A stretch of DNA of 64,000 bases, taken from NCBI RefSeq assembly GCF_010560025.1, contig NZ_SAIY01000001.1, forward strand, positions 62,001-126,000, given 5' to 3'. This document shows, piece after piece, positions 1-10,503 of this stretch. Under the pieces are notes generated by a model. The model was not told where the DNA came from and did not search any database. It worked only from the letters and a program-made list of their open reading frames with translations. The position numbers and the translations under genes were made by a program. Numbering within the stretch: the stretch's first letter is position 1; each line of letters begins with the position of its first letter. Source of the DNA: Verrucosispora sioxanthis (lineage in GTDB: Bacteria; Actinomycetota; Actinomycetes; Mycobacteriales; Micromonosporaceae).

Positions 1-343
1 ATGGATCAAGGTAGGCCGACGCGTACGCGCGGACCGTCGAGCCGATGTCGCCGCGCTTGGCGTCGAGCAGAACGAGCGAGCCGAGATTTCGTAACTGTCG
101 GATAGTTGACTCAAGGACCGCCATCCCTTGAGACCCGAACCGCTCGAAGAACGCCGACTGGGGCTTGACCACCGCAACCCGGTCACCAAGGGCGTCCACG
201 ACGGTCCGGGCGAATCGATCGAGCCCGGCCACATCGTCGCCAAGACCCCACTGCGCCAGCAACGCCGGATGTGGGTCGATCCCCACGCAGAGCGGGCCGC
301 GCTCGTGCATCGCCCGGTGCAGCCGGGCGCCGAAGCTCTCCAT
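1..343 (-). CDS. pyrF: Orotidine 5'-phosphate decarboxylase, N-terminal part (runs off the window)
   Basis: Catalyses the last step of UMP synthesis, decarboxylation of OMP to UMP, in the cytoplasm. Only the first 114 codons are present; the 3' end lies beyond base 1. The visible part has the early CVGIDPHP strand, the VVKPQSAFFERFG strand and the catalytic LLDAKRGDIGST motif, whose Asp-x-Lys-x-x-Asp residues are characteristic of this enzyme. It resembles the longer actinobacterial form. The ATG at 343 is preceded by GAGAGGAAGG at a good distance. It is the end of the pyr cluster, separated from pyrD by bioA. Confidence 0.95.
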   Translation of the reverse strand, partial: MESFGARLHRAMHERGPLCVGIDPHPALLAQWGLGDDVAGLDRFARTVVDALGDRVAVVKPQSAFFERFGSQGMAVLESTIRQLRNLGSLVLLDAKRGDIGSTVRAYASAYLDP

Positions 344-492
344 AGCCAGTACCTTCCTCTCGTGCTGTGCCGGATTTGCACCGTTCACGCCTACTCAGCA
401 GGCTCGGTTCAAACCCCGGCCGGGTTACTCCAATTCCCGGCACCTGCCGAGCACGGCTACTCAAATCGAGCCGAGCGTCGGCGACCGCCTAC

Positions 493-1765
493 TCAGCCCA
501 CCGCGATCGCTGCCGCGACACCCGTCACCAGGGTCGCCAGGTCGGCGTCCGTGGTGACGTACGGCGGCATCGTGTAGACCAGGTTCCGGAACGGCCGCAG
601 CCACACCCCCTGGGCCACCGCGGCGGCCGTGGCCGCGCCGACATCCACCTCGTGGTCCAGTTCGACCACGCCGATGGCGCCGAGCACGCGCACGTCCACC
701 ACGCCCGGCGCGCCGCGCAGCGGCGTCAGCCGACCGCAGCCCCCGATCGAGCCGCGCCACCTGACCGGACCAGTCCCCGGCCCGCAGCAGGCCCAGCGAC
801 GCGTTGGCGACCGCGCAGGCGAGCGGGTTGCCCATGAACGTCGGGCCGTGCGCGAGCACGCCGCCGGCGCGGATGCCCCGCGCGACCTCGGCGGTGCACA
901 GCGCCGCGGCCAGGGTGAGGTAGCCGCCGGTGAGCGCCTTGCCGACGCAGAGCACGTCCGGGGTGACTCCGGCGTGTTCGGCGGCGAACATCGTCCCGGT
1001 ACGGCCGAAACCGGTGGCGATCTCGTCGAAGATCAGCAGCACTCCGTGTGCCCGGGTCACCTCGCGCAGCACCCGCAGATAGTGCGGATGGTGGAAGCGC
1101 ATCCCGCCCGCGCCCTGCACCACCGGCTCCACGATCACGGCGGCCAGTTCGTGGGCGTGCCGCTCGACCGCGTCGATCAGCGCCGCCTCGTACGCCGGGT
1201 CCGGCGGGCTGTCGAAGCCGCCCGGCGGTACCGGGGCGAAGACCTGTCGCGGCAGCACGTCCCCCCAGAGGTGGTGCATGCCGCCCTCGGGGTCGCAGAC
1301 GCTCATCGGATGGAAGGTGTCGCCGTGGTACCCGCCCCGCCACGTGCCCAACCGGTGCCGCCGCGGCCGGCCGGTGGCCCGCTGGTACTGCAGGCACATC
1401 TTCACGGCGACCTCGACACTCACCGAACCGGAGTCGGCCAGGAACACGTGCTCCAGCCCGTCGGGCGTCAGCTCGACCAGGGTGCGAGCCAGTTCCACGG
1501 CCGGCGCGTGGGTCAGCCCGCCGAACATGACGTGACTCATCCGGCCCACCTGGTCGACCACGGCCGCGTCCAGGACCGGGTGCCGGTAGCCGTGGATCGC
1601 CGCCCACCAGGAGGACATCCCGTCGATCAGCTCACGGCCGTCGGCCAGCCGCAGCCGCACCCCCTCGGCGCTGTCCACCAGGTACGGCGCCACCGCCGGC
1701 GGCAACGCCGCGTACGGATGCCACACGTGCGCCGCGTCGGCGGCAAGCACCTCCTCCGGCGTCAT
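493..1765 (-). CDS. bioA: Adenosylmethionine-8-amino-7-oxononanoate aminotransferase, frameshifted as read
   Basis: PLP-dependent class III aminotransferase of biotin synthesis (KAPA to DAPA with SAM as amino donor). Family marks are WHPYAALP near the start, [13 protein letters not shown], the GYHGDT loop, the PLP aspartate motif [14 protein letters not shown] and the lysine in [12 protein letters not shown]. The frame breaks at about 724-739: upstream it reads to GLRSADAA, while the true C terminus ([15 protein letters not shown] ... VYTMPPYV) is in another frame ending at 493. Restoring one G to each of two GG runs there gives [19 protein letters not shown] and an uninterrupted gene of 425 codons. 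The ATG at 1765 follows AAGGAGGG. It lies unusually between pyrD and pyrF, with no other bio gene in the window. Confidence 0.9.
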
Positions 1766-1783
1766 CAGCCCTCCTTGTGCCCC

Positions 1784-1854
1784 CCTTTGCTCTGCTTCAC
1801 CGGACGCACGACGGCTGCGCCGAAACCGTTGCGTGGGGTGAAGCAGAGCAAAGG
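1784..1854. repeat. Palindromic intergenic repeat, family P, copy 1
   Basis: Two perfect 17-base arms (1784-1800 and 1838-1854) starting CCTTTGCTCTGCTTCA face each other around a 37-base centre. The same arm sequence bounds a longer element at 12673-12796. It lies between the pyrD stop and the bioA start and could fold into a long hairpin in RNA from either strand. No transposase is present, so it may be a non-autonomous repeat or a structured RNA element; the function is unknown. Confidence 0.8.
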
Positions 1855-1882
1855 CAGTGGTGAGTAGGTGGTGTCCGTGTCG

Positions 1883-2923
1883 TCAGGCTCCGGTCGTGGC
1901 CGGACGTACGGCACCGGCGGCCGCGCGGGCGACGGCGCGGGGCAGCGCCGGGCCACGGTAGATGAAGCCGGTGTAGAGCTGCACCAGGCTGGCACCGGCG
2001 TCGAACATCCGGGTCGCGTCGTCGGGATCGACGATGCCACCCACCCCGATCACCGGCAGTCGCCCGCCCGTCTCGGTGTGCACGAAGGCGACCACCTGCC
2101 GCGCCCGGTCGGCCAGGGGACGGCCGGAGAGCCCACCGGCCTCGCCGGAGCGCCCCCGGTCGGCCGGAGCCAGCCCGTCCCGTCCGAGGGTGGTGTTCGT
2201 GGCGATCACTCCGGCGGCGCCTCGCGACAGGCACACCTCGAGCAACTCGGCGATGGCCGGCTCGGTGAGGTCGGGGGCGATCTTCACCAGCACCGGCTTC
2301 TCCCCCACCAACGCCGCCAGCAGCGCGTCAAGGTGCTCCCGGTCCTGCAACGCGCGCAGCCCCGGGGTGTTCGGTGAGGAGACGTTGACCGCGAAGTAGT
2401 CACCGTGATCGCGCAGCGCGCGGTAGGACTCCCGGTAGTCCTCCACCGCGTCCTCCAGGGCCGTCACCTTCGACTTGCCCAGCGAGATGCCCAGCGGTAC
2501 GCCGAGCGGACGTGGCAGCGCCGCGAGCCGGTCCGCCAGCGCCTGCGCCCCGGCGTTGTTGAAACCCATCCTGTTGATCACAGCCTCGCTGTCGACCAGC
2601 CGGAACAGCCGGGGCCGGGGATTGCCCGGCTGCGGACGCGCCGTCACCGTGCCGACCTCGACGAAACCGAAGCCCAGCGCCGGCCACGCCGGCAGCGCCA
2701 CCCCGTCCTTGTCCATCCCGGCGGCCAGCCCGACCGGATTGGCGAACCGCACTCCGAACACGGTGCGCGGCGCCGCCACCGCGTACCGGGCCCGCACCGC
2801 CGCCAGCGCCACCGGCATCCGGGACAACGTGGCCAACCGCCGCAGGGTGAACTCGTGCGCCGCCTCCGCGTCCCCGCCCCCGATCCGAAACAACCCCCGC
2901 CGCACGGTCCCCTCGAAGATCAC
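1883..2923 (-). CDS. pyrD: Dihydroorotate dehydrogenase, quinone-dependent (class 2)
   Basis: Oxidises dihydroorotate to orotate and passes electrons to quinone at the membrane. 346 residues, normal for class 2. Visible marks: an N-terminal helical stretch typical of class 2, the FMN-binding [19 protein letters not shown] segment, INRMGFNN, and [12 protein letters not shown] carrying the catalytic serine that separates class 2 from the cysteine of class 1. The GTG at 2923 is chosen because GGGGAGGGGGG lies just upstream; earlier in-frame codons run through a hairpin repeat. It is downstream of carB in the pyr operon. Confidence 0.95.
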   Translation of the reverse strand: MIFEGTVRRGLFRIGGGDAEAAHEFTLRRLATLSRMPVALAAVRARYAVAAPRTVFGVRFANPVGLAAGMDKDGVALPAWPALGFGFVEVGTVTARPQPGNPRPRLFRLVDSEAVINRMGFNNAGAQALADRLAALPRPLGVPLGISLGKSKVTALEDAVEDYRESYRALRDHGDYFAVNVSSPNTPGLRALQDREHLDALLAALVGEKPVLVKIAPDLTEPAIAELLEVCLSRGAAGVIATNTTLGRDGLAPADRGRSGEAGGLSGRPLADRARQVVAFVHTETGGRLPVIGVGGIVDPDDATRMFDAGASLVQLYTGFIYRGPALPRAVARAAAGAVRPATTGA

Positions 2924-2949
2924 GCCCCCCCTCCCCGAACCCACGCGTC

Positions 2950-3004
2950 GATCATGAAGTTGTTGTCCCGACACGCCAAGGCGGCCGACAACAACTTCAT
3001 GATC
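2950..3004. repeat. Hairpin repeat, family H, copy 1
   Basis: Perfect 18-base inverted repeat, arm GATCATGAAGTTGTTGTC (2950-2967) and its complement at 2987-3004, around a 19-base loop containing GACACGCC. It sits 16 bases after the carB stop and before pyrD. Nearly identical elements occur at 47598-47652 and 56021-56075, each just downstream of a housekeeping gene on the minus strand. Confidence 0.9.
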
Positions 3005-3020
3005 AACGAGAGCTGGGCGG

Positions 3021-6000
3021 TCACTGGGTGGGCCGGAGGATGGCGTGCAGGGACTGGAGGGGGCGTACCTGCATGTCGCCGCGGATTCGGGCCTCGATGC
3101 CCATGACGGCGGCGGCGGCGCCGGGGACGGTGGTGATGCAGGGGATGTCGGCGGTGACCGCCGCACTGCGGATCTCGTAACCGTCGGAGCGGGCGCTGGC
3201 ACCGGAACCCTGGGGCGTGTTGACGACCAGGGCGACGTGGCCGCCGAGGATCAGCGACACCGCGTCGTCCTCGGAGCCGGCCTCGTAGTGCTTCGGGACC
3301 TGCTCACAGGCGATGCCGTGCCGGCGCAGCACCTCGGCGGTACCGCTGGTCGCGACGATGTCGAAGCCGAGATCGGCCAGCCGCTTGATCGGGAAGATCA
3401 TGCCGCGCTTGTCCCGGTTGGCCACCGAGACGAAGATCCTGCCCTCGGTCGGCAACGAACCGTACGCCGCCGACTGCGACTTGGCGAAGGCCTGCCCGAA
3501 GGCGATGTCGATCCCCATCACCTCGCCGGTCGACTTCATCTCCGGGCCGAGCAGCGAGTCCACGCCCTTGCCGGCCGGGGTGCGGAACCGCTTGAAGGGC
3601 AGCACCGCCTCCTTCACCGCGATCGGGGCGTCCGGCGGCAGCGAACCACCGTCCCCGGTCGCCGGCAACATGCCCTCGGCGCGCAACTCGGCCAGGGTCG
3701 CGCCGAGCGCGATCCGGGCCGCCGCCTTGGCCAGCGGCACCGCCGTGGCCTTCGAGACGAACGGCACGGTACGCGAGGCGCGCGGGTTGGCCTCCAGCAC
3801 GTACAGCGCGTCGTCCTTGAGCGCGTACTGCACGTTGAGCAGCCCCCGTACGCCGATGCCCCGGGCGATCGCCTCGGTGTAGCGGCGGACCTGGGCCACG
3901 TGCGAACTGGCCAGGGTGATCGGGGGCAGGGCGCAGGAGGAGTCGCCGGAGTGGATGCCCGCCTCCTCGATGTGCTCCATGATCCCGCCGAGGTAGACCT
4001 CGCCGTCGGCGTCGCAGAGCGCGTCCACGTCGATCTCGATGGCGTCGTCGAGGAAACTGTCGACGAGCACCGGGTGGTCGGGCGAGATGTCGGTGGCCCG
4101 GCCGATGTAGTCGCGCAGCGTGGCGTCGTCGTACACGATCTCCATGCCGCGACCGCCGAGCACGTACGACGGCCGGACCAGCACCGGATAGCCGATCTCG
4201 TCGGCGATCTCCTTCGCCTCGTCGTACGAGGTGGCGGTGCCGTGCGCCGGCGCGCGCAGGCCGGCCCGGGCCAGCAGCGACCCGAAGGCGCCCCGCTCCT
4301 CGGCCAGGTGGATCGACTCCGGGGAGGTACCCACCACCGGCACTCCGGCGTCCTTGAGTCGCTGGGCCAGCCCGAGCGGCGTCTGCCCGCCCAGCTGCAC
4401 GATCACGCCGACCACGCCCGGCCCGCCGGCCGCCCGGCCGGAGGAGTCCTCCGCGTGCCAGACCTCCAGCACGTCCTCGAAGGTCAGCGGCTCGAAGTAG
4501 AGCCGGTCCGCGGTGTCGTAGTCGGTGGAGACGGTCTCCGGGTTGCAGTTGACCATCACGGTCTCGAAACCGGCGCCTGCGGCGCCGGAAGCGGACGCAG
4601 CGGCCATGCCGATCGGGGCGCTGCGCAGCGCCTGAACCGCGTGCACGCAGGAGTAGTCGAACTCGATGCCCTGTCCGATCCGGTTCGGCCCGGAGCCCAG
4701 GATCAGCACCTTGGGCCGCACCGAGCCGACCACCTCGGTCTCCGCGTCGTACGAGGAGTAGTGGTAGGGAGTCATGGCCTCGAACTCGGCGGCGCAGGTG
4801 TCCACCGTCTTGTAGACCGGCCGGATGCCGAGGCGGTGCCGCAGCTTCCGTACCCCGTCCTCGGCGGCCAGCTCGGGGCGCAGCGCGGCCAGCTGCCGGT
4901 CGGACAGGCCGGCCCGCTTCGCCCGACGCAGCAGCTCCGCGTCCAGCACCGGTGCCGCCACGATCTCGGCACGCAGCTCGACAAGGGCGGCGATCTGGTC
5001 CAGGAACCACGGGTCGATGCCGCCGGACGCGGCGCTGACCTCGGCGATCGAGGCGCCCAGTCGCAACGCCCGCTCCACCGTGTAGAGCCGCCCGTCGTGC
5101 GGCATACCCAACGCGGCGAGGGTGTTCTCCCTGGTGGCGCCCTGCGGGTCCGGCACGGTCCAGAAGCCGGAAGCCTTGGTTTCCATCGAGCGCATGGCCT
5201 TGTTCAGCGCCTCGGTGAAGTTGCGCCCGAGGCTCATCGCCTCGCCGACCGACTTCATCGTGGTGGTCAGCTCCGGGTCCGCGCCGGGGAACTTCTCGAA
5301 CGCGAACCGGGGGATCTTCACCACCACGTAGTCGAGCGTCGGCTCGAACGCGGCCGGCGTCTTGCGGGTGATGTCGTTGGGGATCTCGTCGAGGGTGTAG
5401 CCGATGGCCAGCTTCGCGGCGATCTTCGCGATCGGGAAGCCGGTCGCCTTCGACGCCAGCGCCGATGAGCGGGACACCCGCGGGTTCATCTCGATGACGA
5501 CGATGCGACCGTCGGCCGGGTTCACCGCGAACTGGATGTTGCAGCCCCCGGTGTCCACGCCGACCTCCCGCAGCACCGCGATGCCCAGGTCGCGTAGGTG
5601 CTGGTACTCCCGGTCGGTGAGCGTCATGGCCGGTGCCACGGTGACGCTGTCACCGGTGTGCACGCCCATCGGGTCCAGGTTCTCGATCGAGCAGACCACC
5701 ACCACGTTGTCGTGGCGGTCCCGCATGAGTTCGAGCTCGTACTCCTTCCAGCCGAGCACGCTCTCCTCGATGAGCACCTCGTGCACCGGGCTGGCGGCCA
5801 GGCCGGTGCCCGCGATGCGGTCCAGGTCCGCGTCGGTGTGCGCCATCCCCGAGCCGAGGCCGCCCATGGTGAACGACGGCCGGATCACCACCGGCAGGCC
5901 CAGCTCGGCGACGGTCTCCCGGACCTCGTCCATCGAGTGGCAGACCCGCGAACGTGGTACCAGCGCCGCCGGGTCGGCCACGCCGAGGCGCACGCCGGCC

Positions 6001-6413
6001 TTCGCCACGATCTCCTTGAACAGCTGCCGGTCCTCGCCGCGCCGGATCGCGTCGATGTTCGCGCCGATCAGCTCGACGCCGTACTTCTCCAGCACCCCGG
6101 CCTCGTGCAGAGCCACGGCGGTGTTCAGGGCGGTCTGCCCGCCCAGGGTGGGCAGTACCGCGTCCGGGCGTTCCTTGGCGATGACCAGCTCGACGAACTC
6201 CGGAGTGATCGGCTCGACGTAGGTGGCGTCGGCGAACTCCGGGTCGGTCATGATGGTGGCCGGGTTGGAGTTGACCAAGCTGACCCGGATTCCCTCGGCA
6301 CGCAGCACCCGGCACGCCTGCGTCCCCGAGTAGTCGAACTCGCAGGCCTGTCCGATGACGATCGGTCCCGACCCGATCACCAGGATGTGCTTGAGATCGG
6401 TCCGCTTAGGCAT
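3021..6413 (-). CDS. carB: Carbamoyl-phosphate synthase large subunit
   Basis: Makes carbamoyl phosphate from bicarbonate, ammonia and two ATP, with ammonia tunnelled from CarA. 1130 residues, slightly longer than usual. Two homologous ATP-grasp halves are visible ([20 protein letters not shown] and [20 protein letters not shown]), followed by a C-terminal MGS-like allosteric domain from about residue 960, where UMP normally inhibits. A small Ala/Gly/Ser insertion ([15 protein letters not shown]) precedes the second [11 protein letters not shown]. The ATG at 6413 has GGGGGA upstream and overlaps the carA end by 8 bases; the in-frame GTG at 6428 would overlap more and lacks its own ribosome site. 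Confidence 0.97.
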   Translation of the reverse strand: MPKRTDLKHILVIGSGPIVIGQACEFDYSGTQACRVLRAEGIRVSLVNSNPATIMTDPEFADATYVEPITPEFVELVIAKERPDAVLPTLGGQTALNTAVALHEAGVLEKYGVELIGANIDAIRRGEDRQLFKEIVAKAGVRLGVADPAALVPRSRVCHSMDEVRETVAELGLPVVIRPSFTMGGLGSGMAHTDADLDRIAGTGLAASPVHEVLIEESVLGWKEYELELMRDRHDNVVVVCSIENLDPMGVHTGDSVTVAPAMTLTDREYQHLRDLGIAVLREVGVDTGGCNIQFAVNPADGRIVVIEMNPRVSRSSALASKATGFPIAKIAAKLAIGYTLDEIPNDITRKTPAAFEPTLDYVVVKIPRFAFEKFPGADPELTTTMKSVGEAMSLGRNFTEALNKAMRSMETKASGFWTVPDPQGATRENTLAALGMPHDGRLYTVERALRLGASIAEVSAASGGIDPWFLDQIAALVELRAEIVAAPVLDAELLRRAKRAGLSDRQLAALRPELAAEDGVRKLRHRLGIRPVYKTVDTCAAEFEAMTPYHYSSYDAETEVVGSVRPKVLILGSGPNRIGQGIEFDYSCVHAVQALRSAPIGMAAASASGAAGAGFETVMVNCNPETVSTDYDTADRLYFEPLTFEDVLEVWHAEDSSGRAAGGPGVVGVIVQLGGQTPLGLAQRLKDAGVPVVGTSPESIHLAEERGAFGSLLARAGLRAPAHGTATSYDEAKEIADEIGYPVLVRPSYVLGGRGMEIVYDDATLRDYIGRATDISPDHPVLVDSFLDDAIEIDVDALCDADGEVYLGGIMEHIEEAGIHSGDSSCALPPITLASSHVAQVRRYTEAIARGIGVRGLLNVQYALKDDALYVLEANPRASRTVPFVSKATAVPLAKAAARIALGATLAELRAEGMLPATGDGGSLPPDAPIAVKEAVLPFKRFRTPAGKGVDSLLGPEMKSTGEVMGIDIAFGQAFAKSQSAAYGSLPTEGRIFVSVANRDKRGMIFPIKRLADLGFDIVATSGTAEVLRRHGIACEQVPKHYEAGSEDDAVSLILGGHVALVVNTPQGSGASARSDGYEIRSAAVTADIPCITTVPGAAAAVMGIEARIRGDMQVRPLQSLHAILRPTQ

Positions 6414-7569
6414 TGGTACGTCCCCCACTGAGAGCCCGGCCGTAGATCAGCTCGGCGAAGCGGTCGAAGAGATAGTCCGCGTCGTGCGGGCCGGCCGCCG
6501 CCTCCGGGTGGTACTGAACGGTGAAGGCGGGCACGTGGCGCGCCCGCAGCCCCTCGACCACGTTGTCGTTGAGGCAGACGTGCGACACCTCGACGCCACC
6601 GAACTCGGTGTCGATCACCTGGTCCGGCACGACCGCCCCGGCCCGGACACCCGGAACCTCGACGGCGAAGCCGTGGTTGTGGCTGGTCACCTCCACCTTG
6701 CCGGTGGCCCGGTCGAGCACGGGCTGGTTGATGCCCCGGTGGCCGTAGCCGAGCTTGTAGGTGCCGAAGCCGAGCGCCCGGCCGAGGATCTGGCTGCCGA
6801 AGCAGATGCCGAACAGCGGCACCTCGCGGCGCATCACCTCCCGCGCCAGGGCGACCGGAGCGTCGGCGGTCGCCGGGTCGCCGGGGCCCGGTGAGAAGAA
6901 GACCGCATCGGCGCCGGTGGCCAGCAGGTCCTCGATCGTCGAGTGGGCCGGCAGCACGTGGGTGGTCACGCCACGCGCGGCGAGCCGCCGCGGCACATTG
7001 CGCTTGATGCCCAGGTCGAGCGCGGCCACCGTGAACCGGTGCTCGCCCTCGGCGTCGACCACGTACGGCGTCGCGGTGGTCACCTCGGCGGAGAGGTCCG
7101 CGCCGAGCATCTGCGGCGACCGGCGGACCCGGTCGAGCAGCGCCTGCGGGTCGTCCTCGACACTGGAGATGCCCACCCGCATCGCGCCGCGTTCGCGCAG
7201 GTGGCGGGTCAGCGCCCGGGTGTCGACGCCGCTGATGCCGACCACCCCCTCGGTGGCCAGCCGGTCCTCCAGTCCGCCGGTGGCCCGCCAGTTGGAGCTG
7301 ACCCGGGCCGGGTCACGCACCACGTAGCCGGCCACCCAGATCCGACGCGACTCGTCGTCGGAGGTGTTGACGCCGGTGTTGCCGATGTGCGGTGCGGTCT
7401 GCACCACCACTTGACGGTGGTACGACGGGTCGGTGAGCGTCTCCTGGTAACCGGTCATCCCGGTGTTGAAGACCGCCTCGCCGAAGGTCTCCCCGACACT
7501 GCCGTACGCCTCACCGTGGAAGGTGCGCCCGTCCTCCAGGACGAGAATCGCTGGACGCCTACGACTCAT
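6406..7569 (-). CDS. carA: Carbamoyl-phosphate synthase small (glutaminase) subunit
   Basis: Hydrolyses glutamine and feeds ammonia to CarB. 387 residues. The class I amidotransferase triad is visible: nucleophile Cys in [12 protein letters not shown], and His and Glu in [15 protein letters not shown]. The nucleophile elbow reads CFGS rather than the common CLGH, a mild variation. The N-terminal domain ([13 protein letters not shown] ... [14 protein letters not shown]) is typical. The ATG at 7569 follows GGAGG, which is part of the intergenic element at 7577-7627. The stop TAA lies inside the start of carB, indicating translational coupling. Confidence 0.97.
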   Translation of the reverse strand: MSRRRPAILVLEDGRTFHGEAYGSVGETFGEAVFNTGMTGYQETLTDPSYHRQVVVQTAPHIGNTGVNTSDDESRRIWVAGYVVRDPARVSSNWRATGGLEDRLATEGVVGISGVDTRALTRHLRERGAMRVGISSVEDDPQALLDRVRRSPQMLGADLSAEVTTATPYVVDAEGEHRFTVAALDLGIKRNVPRRLAARGVTTHVLPAHSTIEDLLATGADAVFFSPGPGDPATADAPVALAREVMRREVPLFGICFGSQILGRALGFGTYKLGYGHRGINQPVLDRATGKVEVTSHNHGFAVEVPGVRAGAVVPDQVIDTEFGGVEVSHVCLNDNVVEGLRARHVPAFTVQYHPEAAAGPHDADYLFDRFAELIYGRALSGGRTNA

Positions 7570-7576
7570 GCCGTTC

Positions 7577-7627
7577 CTCCGATCCGGACTGCGGTGCTCC
7601 GCTGCGCTGCGCTCCTCGCTCGGATCA
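7577..7627. repeat. Degenerate relative of the intra-operon coupling element, pyrC-carA
   Basis: The 51 bases between pyrC and carA share layout and blocks with the elements at 8914, 13416 and 13474 (read on minus: the stop TGA, GCGAGGAG, a GAGC block, CCGCAGTC, then CGGAGG as the ribosome site). It is clearly diverged in the middle. It supplies the pyrC stop and the carA ribosome-binding site. Confidence 0.5.
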
Positions 7628-8902
7628 CTTGACTGCCTTTCCGTCCAGAACCGTCGCCTCGCCACGCAGGAAGGTCGCCACGATGCGACCCGGCAGCGTC
7701 ATCCGGGCGTACGGGGTGTTGCGGCTACGGCTGGCCAGTTCCGCCGGCTCGATCACCCGGCGGGCCGCCGGGTCGACCAGGGTCAGGGTGGCCGGCGCGC
7801 CGGGGGCCGGGTCGTGGCCGTGTTCGGTGAGCCCGGCGATCCGGGCCGGGGTACGGGACATCCGCTCGGCGATCAGGTCCCACCGCGGACCCAGCACGTC
7901 GAGCGCGATGGACAGCGCCGTCTCCAGCCCGAGCATGCCCGGCCGAGCGTACGCCCACTCGCACTCCTTGTCCTCGACGGCGTGCGGGGCGTGGTCGGTG
8001 GCGATGATGTCGATCACTCCGTCGACCAGGGCGGCCCGCAGCGCGGCGATGTCGGTGGCGGTGCGCAGCGGCGGGTTGACCTTGAAGACAGGGTCGTAGG
8101 TCTCGGCACGCGCGTCGGTGAGCAGCAGGTGGTGCGGGGTCACCTCGGCGGTGACGCGTACCCCCCGGGCCTTGGCGTGGCGCAGCACCTCGACGCTGCC
8201 GGCGGTGGAGACGTGGCAGACGTGCAGCCGGCTGCCCACGTGCTCGGCCAGCAGCACGTCCCGGGCGATGATCGCCTCCTCGGCGACCGCCGGCCAACCG
8301 GTCAGACCCAGCCGGGTGGAGACCTCACCCTCGTGCATCTGTGCGCCCTCGGTGAGCCGGGGCTCCTCGGCGTGCTGGGCGATGATGCCGTCGAAGGCCT
8401 TCACGTACTCCAGCGCCCGACGCATCAGCCGGGGGTCGGCGACGCAGTGGCCGTCGTCGGAGAAGATCCGCACCCGGGCCGCCGAGTCGGCCATCGCGCC
8501 GAGTTCGGCCAGCCGCTCGCCGGCCAGGCCGACGGTGACCGCGCCGATCGGCTGCACGTCGACCAGCCCGGCCTCGCGGCCGAGCCGCCACACCTGTTCC
8601 ACCACGCCCGCGGTGTCGGCCACCGGCGAGGTGTTCGCCATCGCGCAGACCGCGGTGTAGCCGCCGAGCGCCGCCGCCCGGGAACCGGTCTTGACGGTCT
8701 CGGCGTCCTCCCGGCCGGGCTCGCGCAGGTGGGTGTGCAGGTCGACCAGGCCGGGCAGGGCGACCAGCCCCTCGGCGTCGACCAGCGTGGCGTCGGGCGC
8801 GGCGAGGCCCGCGCCGGTCTCGGCGACGACACCGTCGCGGATCAGCAGGTCGGTCGGTGCGGCGCCGAGGACGCTGACGTTCCTGATCAGGTACGAGTTC
8901 AC
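7625..8902 (-). CDS. pyrC: Dihydroorotase
   Basis: Zinc amidohydrolase that cyclises carbamoyl aspartate to dihydroorotate. 425 residues, typical of the bacterial class I long form. The metal-binding DLHTHLREPG motif sits at about residues 57-66; NTSPVADT, the carboxylated-lysine region, a metal-binding HVCHVST and the late ATDHAPH motif are all intact. The GTG at 8902 is preceded by GAAGGAAG. It is third in pyrR-pyrB-pyrC-carA-carB-pyrD and separated from pyrB by a 50-base repeated element. Confidence 0.96.
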   Translation of the reverse strand: MNSYLIRNVSVLGAAPTDLLIRDGVVAETGAGLAAPDATLVDAEGLVALPGLVDLHTHLREPGREDAETVKTGSRAAALGGYTAVCAMANTSPVADTAGVVEQVWRLGREAGLVDVQPIGAVTVGLAGERLAELGAMADSAARVRIFSDDGHCVADPRLMRRALEYVKAFDGIIAQHAEEPRLTEGAQMHEGEVSTRLGLTGWPAVAEEAIIARDVLLAEHVGSRLHVCHVSTAGSVEVLRHAKARGVRVTAEVTPHHLLLTDARAETYDPVFKVNPPLRTATDIAALRAALVDGVIDIIATDHAPHAVEDKECEWAYARPGMLGLETALSIALDVLGPRWDLIAERMSRTPARIAGLTEHGHDPAPGAPATLTLVDPAARRVIEPAELASRSRNTPYARMTLPGRIVATFLRGEATVLDGKAVK

Positions 8903-8913
8903 TGTGCTTCCTT

Positions 8914-8963
8914 CGTTCGCGACTGCGGGGCTCGCAGAACCGGCTCACTCCTCGCGCTCACCG
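8914..8963. repeat. Intra-operon coupling element, family C, copy A (pyrB-pyrC)
   Basis: Fifty bases nearly identical to 13416-13464 and 13474-13523. Read on the minus strand it begins with CGGTGA, whose TGA is the stop codon of pyrB, and ends next to the ribosome-binding purines of pyrC. The element itself is an open frame that would read [14 protein letters not shown]. Finding the same sequence exactly at stop-to-start junctions of unrelated operons suggests a mobile or converted spacer. Confidence 0.85.
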
Positions 8964-9884
8964 GTTGTTCCCCCCGAGCAGCAGGTAGAGGACGGCCATC
9001 CGGACGGAGACACCGTTGGCGACCTGTTCGACGATGGTGGAGCGGGGCGAGTCCGCGACCTCCGGCGTGATCTCCATGCCCCGGTTCATCGGGCCGGGGT
9101 GCATGACGATGGCGTGCTCGGGCAGTCGGCCCATCCGCGGACCGTCCAGTCCGTAACGGCGGGCGTACTCACGGGCGGACGGAAAGTAGGAGTCGTTCAT
9201 CCGCTCGCGCTGCACCCGCAGCATCATCACCACGTCCGAGGTGGGCAGCACCGCGTCGAGGTCGTAGCAGACGTCGGTACCGGGGGCGAGGGCGGCGGCG
9301 ATGTCGACCGGGATCAGCGTGGGCGGTCCGACCAGCGTCACCTTGGCACCGAGGGTGGACAGCAGCAACACGTTGGAGCGCGCCACCCGGGAGTGCAGCA
9401 CGTCGCCGACCACCGCCACCGACAGGCCGGCCAGCCGTCCCAGCCGGGACCGCATCGTGTACGCGTCGAGCAACGCCTGGGTGGGATGCTCGTGGGTGCC
9501 GTCGCCGGCGTTGACCACCGAACCGTCGACCCAGTCGGCGAGGCGGTGCGGGGCACCCGAGGCGGGGTGGCGAACCACCACCGCGTCGGCCCCCATCGCC
9601 TGCAGGGTCAACGCGGTGTCCTTCAGGCTCTCGCCCTTGGCGACGCTGGAACCCTTCGCCGAAAAGTTGATCACATCGGCGCTGAGCCGCTTGGCCGCCG
9701 CCTCGAACGAGATCCGGGTACGGGTCGAGTCCTCGTAGAAGAGGTTGACCACGGTCCGGCCGCGCAAGGCGGGCAGCTTCTTGACCTCACGACCGGCCAC
9801 CGCGGCCATCTCGGCGGCGGTGTCCAGGATCTGGGTGGCGGTGTCGGCGTCGAGGTCCGCGCCGGAGAGCAGGTGCCTGATCAT
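8958..9884 (-). CDS. pyrB: Aspartate carbamoyltransferase catalytic subunit
   Basis: Condenses carbamoyl phosphate with aspartate. 308 residues. The carbamoyl-phosphate site [13 protein letters not shown] is near residue 50; [22 protein letters not shown] and the aspartate-site region around [11 protein letters not shown] and [11 protein letters not shown] are present. No pyrI regulatory chain is seen, as expected in actinobacteria. The ATG at 9884 overlaps the pyrR stop by four bases (ATGA). Its stop codon is part of the repeated element at 8914-8963. Confidence 0.97.
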   Translation of the reverse strand: MIRHLLSGADLDADTATQILDTAAEMAAVAGREVKKLPALRGRTVVNLFYEDSTRTRISFEAAAKRLSADVINFSAKGSSVAKGESLKDTALTLQAMGADAVVVRHPASGAPHRLADWVDGSVVNAGDGTHEHPTQALLDAYTMRSRLGRLAGLSVAVVGDVLHSRVARSNVLLLSTLGAKVTLVGPPTLIPVDIAAALAPGTDVCYDLDAVLPTSDVVMMLRVQRERMNDSYFPSAREYARRYGLDGPRMGRLPEHAIVMHPGPMNRGMEITPEVADSPRSTIVEQVANGVSVRMAVLYLLLGGNNR

Positions 9885-10468
9885 GAGGGGGTCTCCTCGC
9901 CGTGGAGCCGGACCTCGTCCGCGCCGTCGGTCTCGGCCAGCGTCACCTTGACGTTCTCGGCGAGCGCCGTCGGGATGTTCTTGCCGACGTAGTCGGCGCG
10001 GATCGGTAGCTGCCGGTGTCCCCGGTCGACGAGCACGGCGAGTTGCACCGAGGCGGGCCGCCCCAGGTCGCCGAGCGCGTCGAGGGCGGCCCGGACGGTC
10101 CGGCCGGAGAAGAGGACGTCATCGACGAGGATCACCCGTTTGCCGTCGATGCCACCGGCCGGCAACTGGGTCGGGCCGACCGCGCGGGTGGCGTGTCGGC
10201 GCAGGTCGTCGCGGTAGAGAGTGATGTCGAGCACGCCGACCGGCACGGAGATGCCCTCGAAGGAACTGATCCGGGCGGCGAGGCGGTCGGCGAGCGGGGC
10301 ACCCCGGGTGGGGATGCCGAGCAACACGGTGTCGGCCGCACCCTGGGTCTTCTCGAGGATCTGGTGAGCGATGCGATCGACCACGCGGTGCAGGTCGGCG
10401 CTGGTCAGGATCACCTTCACCGAGGGTTGTCGCGGCGGCGACGACCGGGCAGCCGGTGGGTAGGCCAC
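9881..10468 (-). CDS. pyrR: PyrR regulator / uracil phosphoribosyltransferase
   Basis: RNA-binding repressor of pyr genes that senses UMP, with weak UPRTase activity. 195 residues from the GTG at 10468, chosen because AAGGAGG lies seven bases upstream; an upstream GTG at 10492 would put that site inside the gene. The PRPP-binding loop [18 protein letters not shown] is clear, as are IPTRGAPLA and YRDDL. It is the first gene of the pyr operon. A PyrR-binding loop precedes it, so it probably represses its own translation, as described for PyrR in Mycobacterium. Confidence 0.96.
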   Translation of the reverse strand: MAYPPAARSSPPRQPSVKVILTSADLHRVVDRIAHQILEKTQGAADTVLLGIPTRGAPLADRLAARISSFEGISVPVGVLDITLYRDDLRRHATRAVGPTQLPAGGIDGKRVILVDDVLFSGRTVRAALDALGDLGRPASVQLAVLVDRGHRQLPIRADYVGKNIPTALAENVKVTLAETDGADEVRLHGEETPS

Positions 10469-10472
10469 AGCG

Positions 10473-10503
10473 GACCTCCTTCCCCGCCTCACGGGACGGG
10501 TCG
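10473..10503 (-). promoter_or_regulatory. PyrR-binding loop overlapping the pyrR ribosome-binding region
   Basis: On the minus strand CGTCCCGTGAGGCG (10498-10485) matches the published PyrR-binding-loop consensus ARUCCNGNGAGGYU at nearly every fixed position and can be closed by a CCCG/CGGG stem. It ends about 17 bases before the GTG and directly abuts AAGGAGG. No terminator follows it, so the likely mode is UMP-dependent translational repression rather than attenuation. Confidence 0.75.

Noticed and set aside
388..470. tRNA-like stretch with TTCAAAC near 410
   Set aside because: The flanking bases do not form a T stem, and no acceptor or anticodon stem can be drawn.
724..739. Programmed frameshifting in bioA
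   Set aside because: No slippery heptamer or pseudoknot, and the same base-loss pattern occurs in unrelated genes.
3045..5468. 807-codon open frame opposite carB
   Set aside because: Shadow frame; no domain and no start context.
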